Made by a program: the position numbers and the translations under genes. The notes below the pieces were generated by a model. It had not been told where the DNA came from. It saw only the letters and a list, made by a program, of their open reading frames with translations, and did not search any database. Below are positions 9,362 through 18,132 of a stretch of 64,000 nt of DNA, one piece after another. Every line of letters begins with the position of its first letter. Position 1 is the first letter of the stretch. Source of the DNA: Bradyrhizobium murdochi (GTDB lineage: Bacteria > Pseudomonadota > Alphaproteobacteria > Rhizobiales > Xanthobacteraceae). The stretch lies in assembly GCF_000472965.1 (NCBI RefSeq), contig NZ_AXAU01000010.1:1-64000 (forward strand), written 5' to 3'.

Positions 9362-9474
9362 GCTTCTCTCCCTTGATCACCGAGGATCTGTGATTCCTGG
9401 ATTTTCAGACCGCTGGCTGCGGTTCTCGAAACTCAATCGCTCTGCGCGTTTGTGCCGCGCCTCGTATTCCTCCA

Positions 9475-10374
9475 TCAATCCGTTGCAAGTTTGACGTTTG
9501 GTTCGGGGCGGCCACGCGCTGCAACGTCGAGCAGGAAGGTGCGGCCATGATCGGGGTCGGCGCGTTTCGCGTCTTCTCCCATCCCCTGCCAGGCCGAGGT
9601 AACGAGCAGGCGCGAAAAATCTCGGCCGACAAAAGCGGGACAACTCGATTGCCGTGCCGGAACGCGGAGACTGCGCAGATGCTCGCCTTGCGGGCTGTAG
9701 ACGTCAATGCAGCCGCCACCCCAGCGCGCGTTCCAGATCAGCCCGTCGGCATCGACCACCGCACCGTCGATGCCGCCGCCTCGCCGCGTGATCAACGGGG
9801 CGGGCGTGCCGCGCGGCAGGCCGGTCGCCGCATCGAGCTCGACGCGCAACAGCACGTTCTCCCCCGTGTCGGCGAAATAGCCGATGGTTCCATCCGCCGA
9901 GAAGCAGATCGCGTTGGGAATCGTGATGTGATCATAAAGGCGCGATAGCTCGCCGCCGTGCAGCGCGTAGATGGCGCCCAGTCCGCGCTCGGCCTGGCGG
10001 CCCATGGTGCCGATCCAGAAGGTGCCGGACGGGTGCACCCGTGCATCGTTCGAACGCGTCGCGGCATTGTCGGCTTCCAGCGGGCGGTACAGCGTCATCC
10101 GTCCATCCGCGGTATCGCGGATATAGAGGCCGTCATCAGCGACGAGCAACTGCCGATGCGCGTCGATCCGCCCAAGCGCGCTGCCCATAACTCCGAGGGA
10201 ATGGATGGTGGTCCGCCCGGTATCGAGCTGCGCCTCGAACAGCCGGCTCCCGATGATATCGAACCACCACGCCGTATCGGTGGCGACGTCGTAGGTCGGC
10301 CCCTCGCCAAGATGGCACCGCTCGCTGCAGAGAACGGTCGTCGGCACCTCTTCCTTCTTGCAACCACCAATCAT
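9475..10374 (-). CDS. SMP-30/gluconolactonase-family lactonase
   Basis: A 299-residue six-bladed beta-propeller of the SMP-30/LRE family. Visible motifs: CHLGEGPTYD near the N-terminus (the metal-binding Glu), the aspartate-rich DARVHPSGTFWIGTMG, NAICFSADGTIGYFADT and GGGIDGAVVDADGLIWNARW. The ATG at 10374 overlaps the epimerase stop by four bases (ATGA). Between a galactose dehydrogenase and an epimerase it most likely hydrolyses the sugar 1,5-lactone to the aldonate. Exact sugar specificity is inferred from neighbours. Confidence 0.88.
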   Translation of the reverse strand: MIGGCKKEEVPTTVLCSERCHLGEGPTYDVATDTAWWFDIIGSRLFEAQLDTGRTTIHSLGVMGSALGRIDAHRQLLVADDGLYIRDTADGRMTLYRPLEADNAATRSNDARVHPSGTFWIGTMGRQAERGLGAIYALHGGELSRLYDHITIPNAICFSADGTIGYFADTGENVLLRVELDAATGLPRGTPAPLITRRGGGIDGAVVDADGLIWNARWGGGCIDVYSPQGEHLRSLRVPARQSSCPAFVGRDFSRLLVTSAWQGMGEDAKRADPDHGRTFLLDVAARGRPEPNVKLATD

Positions 10375-11510
10375 CGCCCGCTCTCCCCGGGCAACTCTAC
10401 CACGGATTGTGTCCCGATTGCGCCCTGGATCGCATGCGTGAAGCGATACAGCGTGGAGTGGCGATGGACCTCGCCCGGCGAAAGCCGTGCCGTCGGGAAG
10501 TCCGGTCGATTGGGCGTATCGGGCCACGCGTGCGGCTCGAGGCAGATGGCATCGGACTGCCGATACAGGCGGCCGCCTTTTCCAGCGGTGGAGCCGTCGA
10601 GAAAGTTTCCGGAATAGACCTGCAGGCCGGGCTGGTTGGTGAACAGTTCGAGCACGCGGCCGGATGTTGGCGCTACGAGCCGTGCGGCGAAGCGAGGCTC
10701 GCCACTTGGCGGCGCGAGACAGAAATTGTGATCATAACCGCGGCCAACACGGAGCTGCGGATGATCGTTGCGGATCCTCGCGCCGATCTCGATGCCTGTA
10801 CGGAAGTCGAACGGCGTACCGCCCACCGCGGAAGGTGGCTCCGGCAGCGGGATCGCGCCGGCATCGATGGCAAGGAAATGGTCCGCCGCCACGGTGAGGC
10901 GGTGATCGAGAATGTTCCGGCCCGAGCATGCACCCGCCAGATTGAAGAAGCTGTGATTGGTGAGATTGACCACGGTGGGACGATCGGTCCGCGCCGTCAT
11001 GTCCAGGGAGAGTTCCATCGGCCCGGTGAGACGCCAGGTCACCTCTACATCGAGCGCGCCGGGATATCCCTCCTCGCCATCGGCGCTGGTGTAGGCGAGC
11101 GTCACGGCCGGGCGATCGCCGTCCTCGATCCGGACAATCCGCCAGTTGCGGCGATCGAAGCCCTCCAACCCGCCATGCAATGCATTGGGCCCGTTGTTGG
11201 CCGCGAGCTGCACCTCAGCGCCATCGAGCGCAAAGCGCGCGCCGGCGATGCGGTTGGCGTAACGCCCGACGGTGGCGCCGAAGAACTGCCGCCGGGCGAG
11301 ATATCCCTCGAAGGCGTCATGACCGAGCACGATGTCGTCGCGACGTCCGGCGACATCCGGCACCAGCAAGGCCTGCAGGCTTGCACCATAGGTGATGATG
11401 CGCGCTTCCAGTCCGCCATCATATTGCAAGACGATGCGCTCGACTTCGCTGCCGTCAGGCAGGATTCCGAAGCGGGAACGTGCCACGCGAGGAACGGACG
11501 GCGTGCTCAT
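10371..11510 (-). CDS. galM: Aldose 1-epimerase (mutarotase)
   Basis: A 379-residue galactose-mutarotase-fold protein. Motifs seen: LGHDAFEGYL, GRYANRIAGARF, NNGPNALHGGLEGFDRRNW (catalytic His region), NLTNHSFFNLAG (second His) and GYDHNF. It interconverts alpha and beta anomers, supplying the anomer used by the dehydrogenase. Its start overlaps the dehydrogenase stop by four bases and its stop overlaps the lactonase start, so the three enzymes are translationally coupled. Confidence 0.92.
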   Translation of the reverse strand: MSTPSVPRVARSRFGILPDGSEVERIVLQYDGGLEARIITYGASLQALLVPDVAGRRDDIVLGHDAFEGYLARRQFFGATVGRYANRIAGARFALDGAEVQLAANNGPNALHGGLEGFDRRNWRIVRIEDGDRPAVTLAYTSADGEEGYPGALDVEVTWRLTGPMELSLDMTARTDRPTVVNLTNHSFFNLAGACSGRNILDHRLTVAADHFLAIDAGAIPLPEPPSAVGGTPFDFRTGIEIGARIRNDHPQLRVGRGYDHNFCLAPPSGEPRFAARLVAPTSGRVLELFTNQPGLQVYSGNFLDGSTAGKGGRLYRQSDAICLEPHAWPDTPNRPDFPTARLSPGEVHRHSTLYRFTHAIQGAIGTQSVVELPGESGR

Positions 11511-12439
11511 GTCTCGTCCTCGAATGGCTCAACCGTGCGGCGGCGCCCCAGCAGGAACGCGTCGGCGACGAGTTGCAGCGGCGCAAGATCGACGTCGCTG
11601 TCGCCGGTTGCGGCGAGTTCGCGAAAGCGGTGATAGAGCCCGGCATATTCAGCGTCCGCGGCATCGACGAGTTGTTTGCCCCCTGCCCTCAACCTCGCCC
11701 CGCCCATGGACAAGGTGACGGGACCGCCGTCGGTATCGAGATGGATGTCCCAGCTTTGCGGGCCGGTCTGGCGGAAGTCGAACTCGGCCGTGATTTTCAG
11801 CCCCTGCGCGTCACTGAGTGCAAGGGTCGCGGCGATCGGCGCGTCGCGATTGGCGGGGAACGCGAGGTCGGCCGAGGTCACGAACAATGGCTGCGGCAAA
11901 ATACGCGTCAGGATCGAAAGCGCGTTGATGCCGGGGTCGAACACGCCGAGCCCGCCCGGCTCAAAGATCCAGGCCTGCCCGGGATGCCAGACCCGCACGT
12001 CTTCCTTCCACGCAATGTGGACAGCCGTGACCTTCCGGTCAGCCAACAATTGCCGCGCAGGCTCGACAGCCGGAGCAAAGCGCGAGTGCCATGTCGCGAA
12101 CAGCGTGCGTCGCGCGGTCGTCGCGGCGGTCACGAGCGGATTGATCTCAGCCACCGTGGCGCCGGGCGGCTTTTCCAGCATCACATGCTTGCCGGCAGCA
12201 AGTGCCGTTGCCGCCTGTGCGTGGCGAACCTGCGGCGGGGTGCACAGCGCCACCGCGTCGATCGGCGGACCGTCGCGCAGGAGTTCATCGAGCGTCGCCG
12301 CATGCGGCACGCCGGGAAGCGAGGCATTGCGGCTCGCGACGGCAACCAGCTCCACACCGTCGGTTGCAGCAATCGCCGGCACGTGCTGGTCGCGTGCGAT
12401 CTTGCCGAAGCCGACGATGGCGACACGAAGCGGGTTCAT
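11507..12439 (-). CDS. D-galactose 1-dehydrogenase, Gfo/Idh/MocA family
   Basis: A 310-residue NAD(P)-dependent oxidoreductase. The N-terminal Rossmann motif is VAIVGFGKIARDQHVPAI, the conserved EKPP catalytic-lysine motif follows at about residue 94, and the GFO/IDH C-terminal domain holds EPGGLGVFDPGINALSI. The whole pattern matches rhizobial galactose 1-dehydrogenases. It oxidises D-galactose (often also L-arabinose or fucose) to the lactone, the first step of the De Ley-Doudoroff route. Start and stop both overlap neighbouring genes by four bases. A galactonate dehydratase and KDGal kinase/aldolase are not in the window. Confidence 0.88.
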   Translation of the reverse strand: MNPLRVAIVGFGKIARDQHVPAIAATDGVELVAVASRNASLPGVPHAATLDELLRDGPPIDAVALCTPPQVRHAQAATALAAGKHVMLEKPPGATVAEINPLVTAATTARRTLFATWHSRFAPAVEPARQLLADRKVTAVHIAWKEDVRVWHPGQAWIFEPGGLGVFDPGINALSILTRILPQPLFVTSADLAFPANRDAPIAATLALSDAQGLKITAEFDFRQTGPQSWDIHLDTDGGPVTLSMGGARLRAGGKQLVDAADAEYAGLYHRFRELAATGDSDVDLAPLQLVADAFLLGRRRTVEPFEDET

Positions 12440-13215
12440 GATTGCTCTCCAGGCTCGACCACCGCGGAGACCGCAGGCGCGGCGCCGGACGATGGCGAAA
12501 CGTCCTCATGACGGCGCAATCCGTTGTGGATCACCTCGGTCATGGCCGCGGTGGCTGCCTCGGCATCGCCGCTGGCGATCGCATCGACGATGCGCTGATG
12601 CCACAGCAGCACGGTCTCGCGGTCCTGCGTTTCGACCGGGGCGCTGAGCAGGAACGAAGCGCGCAACGCCGCCTCGATGACGTTGCCGATCGAGCGCATG
12701 AACAGATTGCCGGACGCGTTGGCGACGGCTAGATGCAGGGCAAGATCGCCGTCGGCAAAACCGACGGAGTCGGAAGCCTCACGCCGCATCCGCTCCATGC
12801 TCCGATTGAGTTCGGCGATGTCGGCCTCCGAGCGGCGGCTGGCGGCGAGCGCCGCCGCTCTCGGCTCAACCGCAAGCCGGATTTCGGCGAGATCGTTGAG
12901 AAAGCGCCGGTCAATGCCGGCATCGAGATGCCAGGCCAGCACGTCGGCGTCGAACATGTTCCAGGCGCCGCGCTCGCGCACCACGGTGCCGACCCGCGCC
13001 TTGGTGGTGAGCAGCCCCTTGGCGACCAGGGTTTTGACGCTCTCGCGCAACACCGGCCGAGAAACGCCGAACATCGCCGTGAGTTCGGCGTCGCCCGGAA
13101 GGCGGACGCCTTCGGCGTAGCGGCCGGCGATGATGTCGATGCCGATGCTGCGGGCGACCTCGGCGTGGTTGGAATGCGCGCGCCGCGTCGGGATAACGAC
13201 AAGCCGGGAGGTCAT
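12436..13215 (-). CDS. FadR-type (FCD domain) GntR regulator of the sugar operon
   Basis: A 259-residue regulator. The winged-helix GntR domain is at residues 18-90 (GRYAEGVRLPGDAELTAMFGVSRPVLRESVKTL, written here as its two halves' motif), followed by an FCD all-helical effector domain with metal-binding Asp/His positions (FADGDLALHLAV, LWHQRIVDAI, EVIHNGLRRH). It is embedded in the sugar operon with four-base overlaps on both sides. A FadR-type regulator called GguR is reported to govern hexarate and sugar-acid genes in related Proteobacteria. This may be that protein, but I cannot confirm it. Confidence 0.88.
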   Translation of the reverse strand: MTSRLVVIPTRRAHSNHAEVARSIGIDIIAGRYAEGVRLPGDAELTAMFGVSRPVLRESVKTLVAKGLLTTKARVGTVVRERGAWNMFDADVLAWHLDAGIDRRFLNDLAEIRLAVEPRAAALAASRRSEADIAELNRSMERMRREASDSVGFADGDLALHLAVANASGNLFMRSIGNVIEAALRASFLLSAPVETQDRETVLLWHQRIVDAIASGDAEAATAAMTEVIHNGLRRHEDVSPSSGAAPAVSAVVEPGEQS

Positions 13216-14195
13216 GGTTTGAGAACTCCTGCCTTACGGGGGCCGGCGCGACGGGCGATGCCGAGCATGGCCTGCTGCAGGGCGATAAAAGCGAAAAGCA
13301 GGATACCGGTCACGATCTTGGTCCACCAGCTCGACAAGGTTCCATCGAAATTGATGTAGGTCTGGATCAGGCCCTGAATCATCACACCCAGCAACGTGCC
13401 GACCACCGATCCCTGACCGCCGGTCAGCAAGGTGCCGCCAATCACCACGGCCGCGATCGAATCGAGTTCGACGCCGACCGCGGACAAGGAGTAGCCCGCC
13501 GCCGTGTAGAAGGAGAACACAATGCCGGCGAGCCCCGCAAGCACGCTCGACAGCATGTAGATGCGCACCGTCATCGATCCGACCGGTATGCCCATCAGTG
13601 CGGTGGTCGCGCGGCTGCCGCCGAGCGCATAGACGTTGGCCCCGAAGCGGGTGAAATGCAGCAGCACGGCGCCCGCCGCAACCACCGCCAGCATGATCAG
13701 GGCAATGGCGGTGAGGCGGCCTCCCCCGGGCAGCCGCAGCGCGAAATCCGATACCGTCGAATAGAGCGGCGCGCTGATCGGCGTCGATTCCGTCGACATC
13801 AGAAAGCTGGCGCCGCGGGCGAGGAACATGCCGGCCAGCGTGACGATGAAGGGCGGCATGTCGAAGACGTGAATGATGGCGCCCATGGCCGCGCCAAAGG
13901 CGGCGCATAGCATCAGGATCGCGGCGAAAGCGACCAGCGGCGGCACGCCGAGGCGCTCGATCGCCAGCGCGACGAAAACGGTGGTAAAGCCGATCACCGA
14001 GCCGACCGACAAGTCGATGCCCCCGGAAATGATCACGAAGGTCATGCCGGTGGCGACGATGCCGAGAAAGGCATTGTCGGTCAGCAGATTGGCCGCCACG
14101 CGGGTGGAAGCAAAATTGGGGAATTGCGCCGTGCAGAGCGCAAATCCGACGACGAAAACGATGGCCGTTATCGCGACCGGCGGCAGCCGCCTCAT
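13212..14195 (-). CDS. yjfF: Sugar ABC transporter permease, YjfF-like
   Basis: A 327-residue BPD_transp_2 permease with about nine membrane segments and the family signature SGGIDLSVGSVIGFTTV. The C-terminal GGTLLTGGQGSVVGTLLGV loop is also present. It forms a heterodimer with the adjacent YtfT-like permease, whose stop overlaps its start by four bases. E. coli YtfT-YjfF imports galactofuranose; the galactose-oxidising genes in the same operon agree with a galactose-type substrate. Confidence 0.88.
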   Translation of the reverse strand: MRRLPPVAITAIVFVVGFALCTAQFPNFASTRVAANLLTDNAFLGIVATGMTFVIISGGIDLSVGSVIGFTTVFVALAIERLGVPPLVAFAAILMLCAAFGAAMGAIIHVFDMPPFIVTLAGMFLARGASFLMSTESTPISAPLYSTVSDFALRLPGGGRLTAIALIMLAVVAAGAVLLHFTRFGANVYALGGSRATTALMGIPVGSMTVRIYMLSSVLAGLAGIVFSFYTAAGYSLSAVGVELDSIAAVVIGGTLLTGGQGSVVGTLLGVMIQGLIQTYINFDGTLSSWWTKIVTGILLFAFIALQQAMLGIARRAGPRKAGVLKP

Positions 14196-15190
14196 TGTCG
14201 CGCCCTCCCCAGCACGGCCCCGGCACTGGCGAAGCGCGGCGACTGCAGCAGCAGGACGATCAACACGACGGCCGCTTTTACGAGGAGATTGAACTCCGGC
14301 GGATAGCCCGACAGCAAAATCCCGGTGTTCATGGCCTGAATGATTAGTGCGCCGACCATCGCCAGCACGAGGCTAAAGCGTCCGCCGAACAGCGAAGTGC
14401 CGCCGATCACGACGGCCAGAATGGCATCGAGTTCAAGCCAGAGCCCGGCATTGTTGGCGTCCGCGCCCATGATGTCGGCGGCGGCGATAACGCCGGCAAG
14501 CGCCGCGCACAGGCCGCACCAGACATAGACCGCGAGGATCATGGCGCGGGTGCCGATCCCGGCCAGTTCGCTCGCCCTTGCGTTGCCGCCGGTCGCCTCG
14601 ATCAACAGGCCAAGCGCCGAGCCGCGGACCACCGCGCCGGTGACAACCAGCATGCCGAAGACGACCACAACCGGCGTCGGCACGCCGAGCACGGCGCCGT
14701 TACCGAGCCAGACCAGGTCGGACGCAGTGAAGGTGACGATCCGTCCCTCGGTAATAAGCTGCGCGACACCGCGACCCGCCACCATCAGGATCAGCGTGGC
14801 GACGATCGGCTGGATGCCGAGCACCGCCACAAGGAAGCCATTCCACAATCCGCACAGCAACCCGGCGCCGAGCGCGGCGGCAAGCGCCAACGGCAGGCCG
14901 TAGGCATCGGCCAGGCTCGCGGCAATGGCGCCGGCAATCGCCATGACCGCCCCCACCGACAGATCGATACCGCGCGTGGCGATGACCAGCACCATGCCAA
15001 GCGCAAGTAGCGCGACCGGCGCGCCGCGGTTCAAGACGTCGATCAGGCTGCCGAACAGCCGTCCGTCCTGCATCCGCACGTCGAAGAATTGCGGCGAGAC
15101 CGCACGGTCGATCGCAAGGATCACCAGCAAGGCGACAATCTGAGCGAGGCCACGGCCTTGCAGCAGTCTTTGCATCATGGTTGGCATCAT
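14192..15190 (-). CDS. ytfT: Sugar ABC transporter permease, YtfT-like
   Basis: A 332-residue membrane permease with TRGIDLSVGAVMAIAGAIAA and IGGTSLFGGRFSLVLAMVGALI, the paired motifs of YtfT-type sugar permeases. Its start lies two bases after the ATPase stop. Several Met codons sit at the N-terminus (MMPTMMQ), so the exact start is uncertain by a few residues. Partner of the YjfF-like permease. Confidence 0.88.
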   Translation of the reverse strand: MMPTMMQRLLQGRGLAQIVALLVILAIDRAVSPQFFDVRMQDGRLFGSLIDVLNRGAPVALLALGMVLVIATRGIDLSVGAVMAIAGAIAASLADAYGLPLALAAALGAGLLCGLWNGFLVAVLGIQPIVATLILMVAGRGVAQLITEGRIVTFTASDLVWLGNGAVLGVPTPVVVVFGMLVVTGAVVRGSALGLLIEATGGNARASELAGIGTRAMILAVYVWCGLCAALAGVIAAADIMGADANNAGLWLELDAILAVVIGGTSLFGGRFSLVLAMVGALIIQAMNTGILLSGYPPEFNLLVKAAVVLIVLLLQSPRFASAGAVLGRARQ

Positions 15191-15192
15191 GC

Positions 15193-16731
15193 TTACCCGG
15201 CTTCCGCGCCAATGGTGCTGCTAGCTGCAATCGCCGCAAGAATATTGGAGATGTCGATGGCTTCCCCTTCCAGCTCGTCGATGTGGCTGCGATCGCGCAG
15301 CACGATCACCCGGTCGGAATAGGTCACGATCTCATCGAGCTCGGAAGAAATCACCAGGAGCGCTAGGCCGTCGTCGCACAGTTCGCGGATCAGGCGGATG
15401 ATCTCGGCATGCGCACCGACATCGATGCCGCGGGTCGGCTCGTCCAGCACCAGAACGCGCGGCGCCGTGGCGAGCCAGCGGGCGAGCAGCACCTTCTGCT
15501 GGTTGCCGCCCGACAATAGCCCGATCGGCCGCTCCGGCTCCGGCGGGCGAATGTCGAGCAGGCGGATGAACCGCATCGCGATCTCGTCCTGTTCGGAGCG
15601 AGACAGCGGTTTTGCGAGGCCGCGCTTGGCCTGCAGCGCCAGCACGATGTTTTCGCGCACGGTCAGGTCAGCAATGATGCCCTCGGTCTTGCGCTCTTCG
15701 GGGCAATAGCCGAAGCCATGGGCAACCGCATCGCGCGGCGATTGCAGCCGGACCGGCTTGCCGTCGACCGTGGCGCCGCCGCTATCGGCGCGCTCGGCGC
15801 CAAACACCAGCCGCGCGGTTTCGGTGCGCCCCGATCCGAGCAGGCCGGCCAGGCCAACCACCTCGCCGCGGCGAAGCGCGAGATCGAACGGCGCAACATA
15901 GCCGGTCTTGCCGTAACCCTCGAAGCGCGCGCAGAGCTCCCCCGCCTGCCGCACCTGCGCAGCCGCGCGCTCACTCGTCGTCTCGGCGAGTTCGCGGCCG
16001 AGCATCATGCGGATCAACTCGATCCGCGGCAGTTCGTCCGTCTTCCGCTCACCGATCAGCCGGCCATTGCGCAGGACCGTGATGCGGTCGCAGATCTCGT
16101 AGACCTGATCGAGAAAATGCGTGACGAAGACGACGCCGATCCCACGCGTGGCCAGCTTGCGCATCACCGCGAACAGGATCTCGACTTCGTGGCGATCGAG
16201 GCTCGCGGTCGGCTCGTCGAGGATCAGCACGCGCGCCGACTGGTCGACGGCGCGGGCGATCGCGGCGATGTGCTGCACCGCGACCGAATAGGTACCGAGC
16301 GGCTCGGCGACGTCGATATGCAGATCGAACTCGGCCAGCAGCGCGGTGGCGTTCCGGCGCATCTCGGCCTCGCGCACCAAACCGAACCGCGTCGGCTGCC
16401 TGCCGAGATAGAGGTTTTGCGCCACCGACAGGTTCAGGAGCAGATTGACCTCCTGATAGACGGTCGCAATCCCCGCATCGACCGCTGCCTTGGCCGAGCG
16501 CAGCGCAACCTCGGTGCCACTGAGCCTGACAATGCCGGCATCGCGCGGGAAGACACCGGTCACCGCCTTGATCAGCGTCGACTTGCCTGCGCCGTTCTCG
16601 CCGAGCAGCGCGTGGATTTCACCGGCCTGCAAGGTGAAATCCACCTCCTGCAGAGCCCGCAGCGTGCCAAAACTCTTGCTCAGGCCCCGCACTTCCAGCA
16701 GAGCCGGGCCCGGGTCGGAAGCTGCATTCAT
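15193..16731 (-). CDS. ytfR: Sugar ABC transporter ATPase, YtfR-like
   Basis: A tandem ABC ATPase of about 512 residues. Half one has Walker A GENGAGKSTLIK and Walker B VLILDEPTASLD. Half two has the degenerate GLLGSGRTET, then LLSGGNQQKV and VLVLDEPTRGIDVGAHAE. The ATG at 16731 (MNAASDPGP) is preferred to an upstream one at 16779, which would add a non-conserved glycine/arginine-rich leader. It follows the binding protein after a 134-base gap that contains a strong stem-loop. Confidence 0.9.
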   Translation of the reverse strand: MNAASDPGPALLEVRGLSKSFGTLRALQEVDFTLQAGEIHALLGENGAGKSTLIKAVTGVFPRDAGIVRLSGTEVALRSAKAAVDAGIATVYQEVNLLLNLSVAQNLYLGRQPTRFGLVREAEMRRNATALLAEFDLHIDVAEPLGTYSVAVQHIAAIARAVDQSARVLILDEPTASLDRHEVEILFAVMRKLATRGIGVVFVTHFLDQVYEICDRITVLRNGRLIGERKTDELPRIELIRMMLGRELAETTSERAAAQVRQAGELCARFEGYGKTGYVAPFDLALRRGEVVGLAGLLGSGRTETARLVFGAERADSGGATVDGKPVRLQSPRDAVAHGFGYCPEERKTEGIIADLTVRENIVLALQAKRGLAKPLSRSEQDEIAMRFIRLLDIRPPEPERPIGLLSGGNQQKVLLARWLATAPRVLVLDEPTRGIDVGAHAEIIRLIRELCDDGLALLVISSELDEIVTYSDRVIVLRDRSHIDELEGEAIDISNILAAIAASSTIGAEAG

Positions 16732-16815
16732 GCCGGCATTACTCCCACCGACGTTCGCGCGACCGCGAACGCCTGGCATGTGCGCCTTATGAGGCGGATT
16801 CGTTGAGAAGGCTTT

Positions 16816-16852
16816 CGCCGCCGGGCCTCGAGTTAGCTCCGGCCCAGCGGCG
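16816..16852 (-). other. Intercistronic stem-loop between ytfQ and ytfR
   Basis: CGCCGCCGGGCC (16816-16827) pairs with GGCCCAGCGGCG (16841-16852) at 11 of 12 positions around a 13-base loop. It lies directly after the ytfQ stop. No U-run follows on the minus strand. It probably protects or limits the transcript after the binding-protein gene. Confidence 0.6.
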
Positions 16853-16865
16853 CAACGCCGGACGG

Positions 16866-17840
16866 TCAGTAGCCGAGGCCCTTCTTGCTGTCATAGATCT
16901 TCTGCGGATCGTCGGCCGCCGTGTAGAGCTTCGATTCCGTCTGGATCCACTTCGGCGGCACCGTTCCCTTGGCCTTGTAAGCCATGATGGCGTCCAATGC
17001 CGGCCCCGCCATGTTTGGCGTCAGCTCCACGGTGGCGTTGGCCTCGCCGGCCGCGATGGCCTTGAAAATATCAGGCACCGCATCGATCGACACCGTCAGG
17101 ATGTCCTTACCCGGCTTGAGGCCGGCCTCCTTCATCGCCTGGATCGCGCCGACCATCATGTCGTCGTTGTGCGCATAGACCGCGCAGATGTTCTTGCCGC
17201 CGCCTTCGGCCTTGATGAAGCTTTCCATCACCTCTTTGCCCTTGGCGCGGGTGAAGTCGCCGGTCTGGCTGCGCACCACCTTGAGATTGGCGTTCTTGGC
17301 GACGACGCTGTCAAAACCCTTCTTGCGGTTGGTCGCGACGCTCGCGCCGACCGTGCCCTGCAGCTCGACGACGTTGCATGCTTTTCCGGCTACCGTCTTC
17401 GCCAGCCATTCGCCGGCGACCGCACCTTCATGCACGCTGTCAGAGGTGACGGCGGTGAGATACAGCTCCTTGCCCGACGGATCGATGTCACGGTCGAGCA
17501 GCACGACCGGAATCTTGGCTTCCTTCGCCTCCTTCAACACCGCATCCCATCCACTCGACACGACCGGCGCGAGGAAGATCGCGTCGACGCCCTGGGCGAT
17601 GAAGGAACGGATCGCCTTGATCTGGTTCTCCTGCTTCTGCTGGGCGTCGGCGATCTTGAGCGTAACCTTGCGCTTGGCGGCCTCCGATTTGGAGACCGAG
17701 GTCTCCGCAGCCCGCCAGCCGGATTCGGATCCGATCTGGGAGAAGCCGACGGTCAATTCAGCGGCGGCTGCCGGCAGCGAGAGGGTGATGGCGACCAGCG
17801 CGGTGGCCGCAAGGAGGGCTTTGGAGGTCATGAGGCGCAT
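16866..17840 (-). CDS. ytfQ: YtfQ-like galactose/galactofuranose-binding protein
   Basis: A 324-residue periplasmic-binding protein (Peripla_BP_4) with a signal peptide ending at LPAAAA. The mature N-terminus LTVGFSQIGSESGWRAAET is the YtfQ signature, where QIGSESGWR lines the furanose pocket. LLDRDIDPSGKELYLTAVTSD and the hinge EVRYAHNDDMM-like segment (VYAHNDDMMVGAI) also fit. First gene of the ytfQ-ytfR-ytfT-yjfF-regulator-enzyme operon. Divergent from garD. Confidence 0.9.
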   Translation of the reverse strand: MRLMTSKALLAATALVAITLSLPAAAAELTVGFSQIGSESGWRAAETSVSKSEAAKRKVTLKIADAQQKQENQIKAIRSFIAQGVDAIFLAPVVSSGWDAVLKEAKEAKIPVVLLDRDIDPSGKELYLTAVTSDSVHEGAVAGEWLAKTVAGKACNVVELQGTVGASVATNRKKGFDSVVAKNANLKVVRSQTGDFTRAKGKEVMESFIKAEGGGKNICAVYAHNDDMMVGAIQAMKEAGLKPGKDILTVSIDAVPDIFKAIAAGEANATVELTPNMAGPALDAIMAYKAKGTVPPKWIQTESKLYTAADDPQKIYDSKKGLGY

Positions 17841-17949
17841 TCTCCCAAAATGTTGTCAGGGTGCCTCGCATCACCGAAATCGGTATCAAAGCACCTCTAG
17901 CGCTGTCCATTGGCGGCAGCGCCGGGAATATTTCACGGAAGATCAGTCC

Positions 17950-17972
17950 TGACTAGTCATATTATTTGACTA
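17950..17972. promoter_or_regulatory. Candidate operator between ytfQ and garD
   Basis: A perfect 10-base palindrome TGACTAGTCA (17950-17959) is followed by TGACTA (17967-17972), so TAGTCA-N7-TGACTA forms a second inverted repeat. It lies 110 bases upstream of ytfQ and 161 bases upstream of garD, inside the 292-base divergent region. A FadR-type regulator is encoded in the operon and is the likeliest ligand, but the motif does not match a consensus I can name. Confidence 0.4.
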
Positions 17973-18132
17973 TTTGCCTCCAAACCGAGCATTTGCTCCC
18001 CAGAAGGCCGAGCCCTCACCGCCCGGCGCCTTGCCGGCGCTGCTTGATCACGCGCGCGGTTTGACCTTGATTGCCTCACTCACACAGCGCAGCTACGCGT
18101 TGTCTGATACCGCCCGCGAACAAGGATTCGAT

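Noticed and set aside
7604..9376. 590-codon plus-strand frame across gguA and chvE
   Set aside because: It lies antisense to two genes with clear ABC and binding-protein motifs. No family is recognisable in it.
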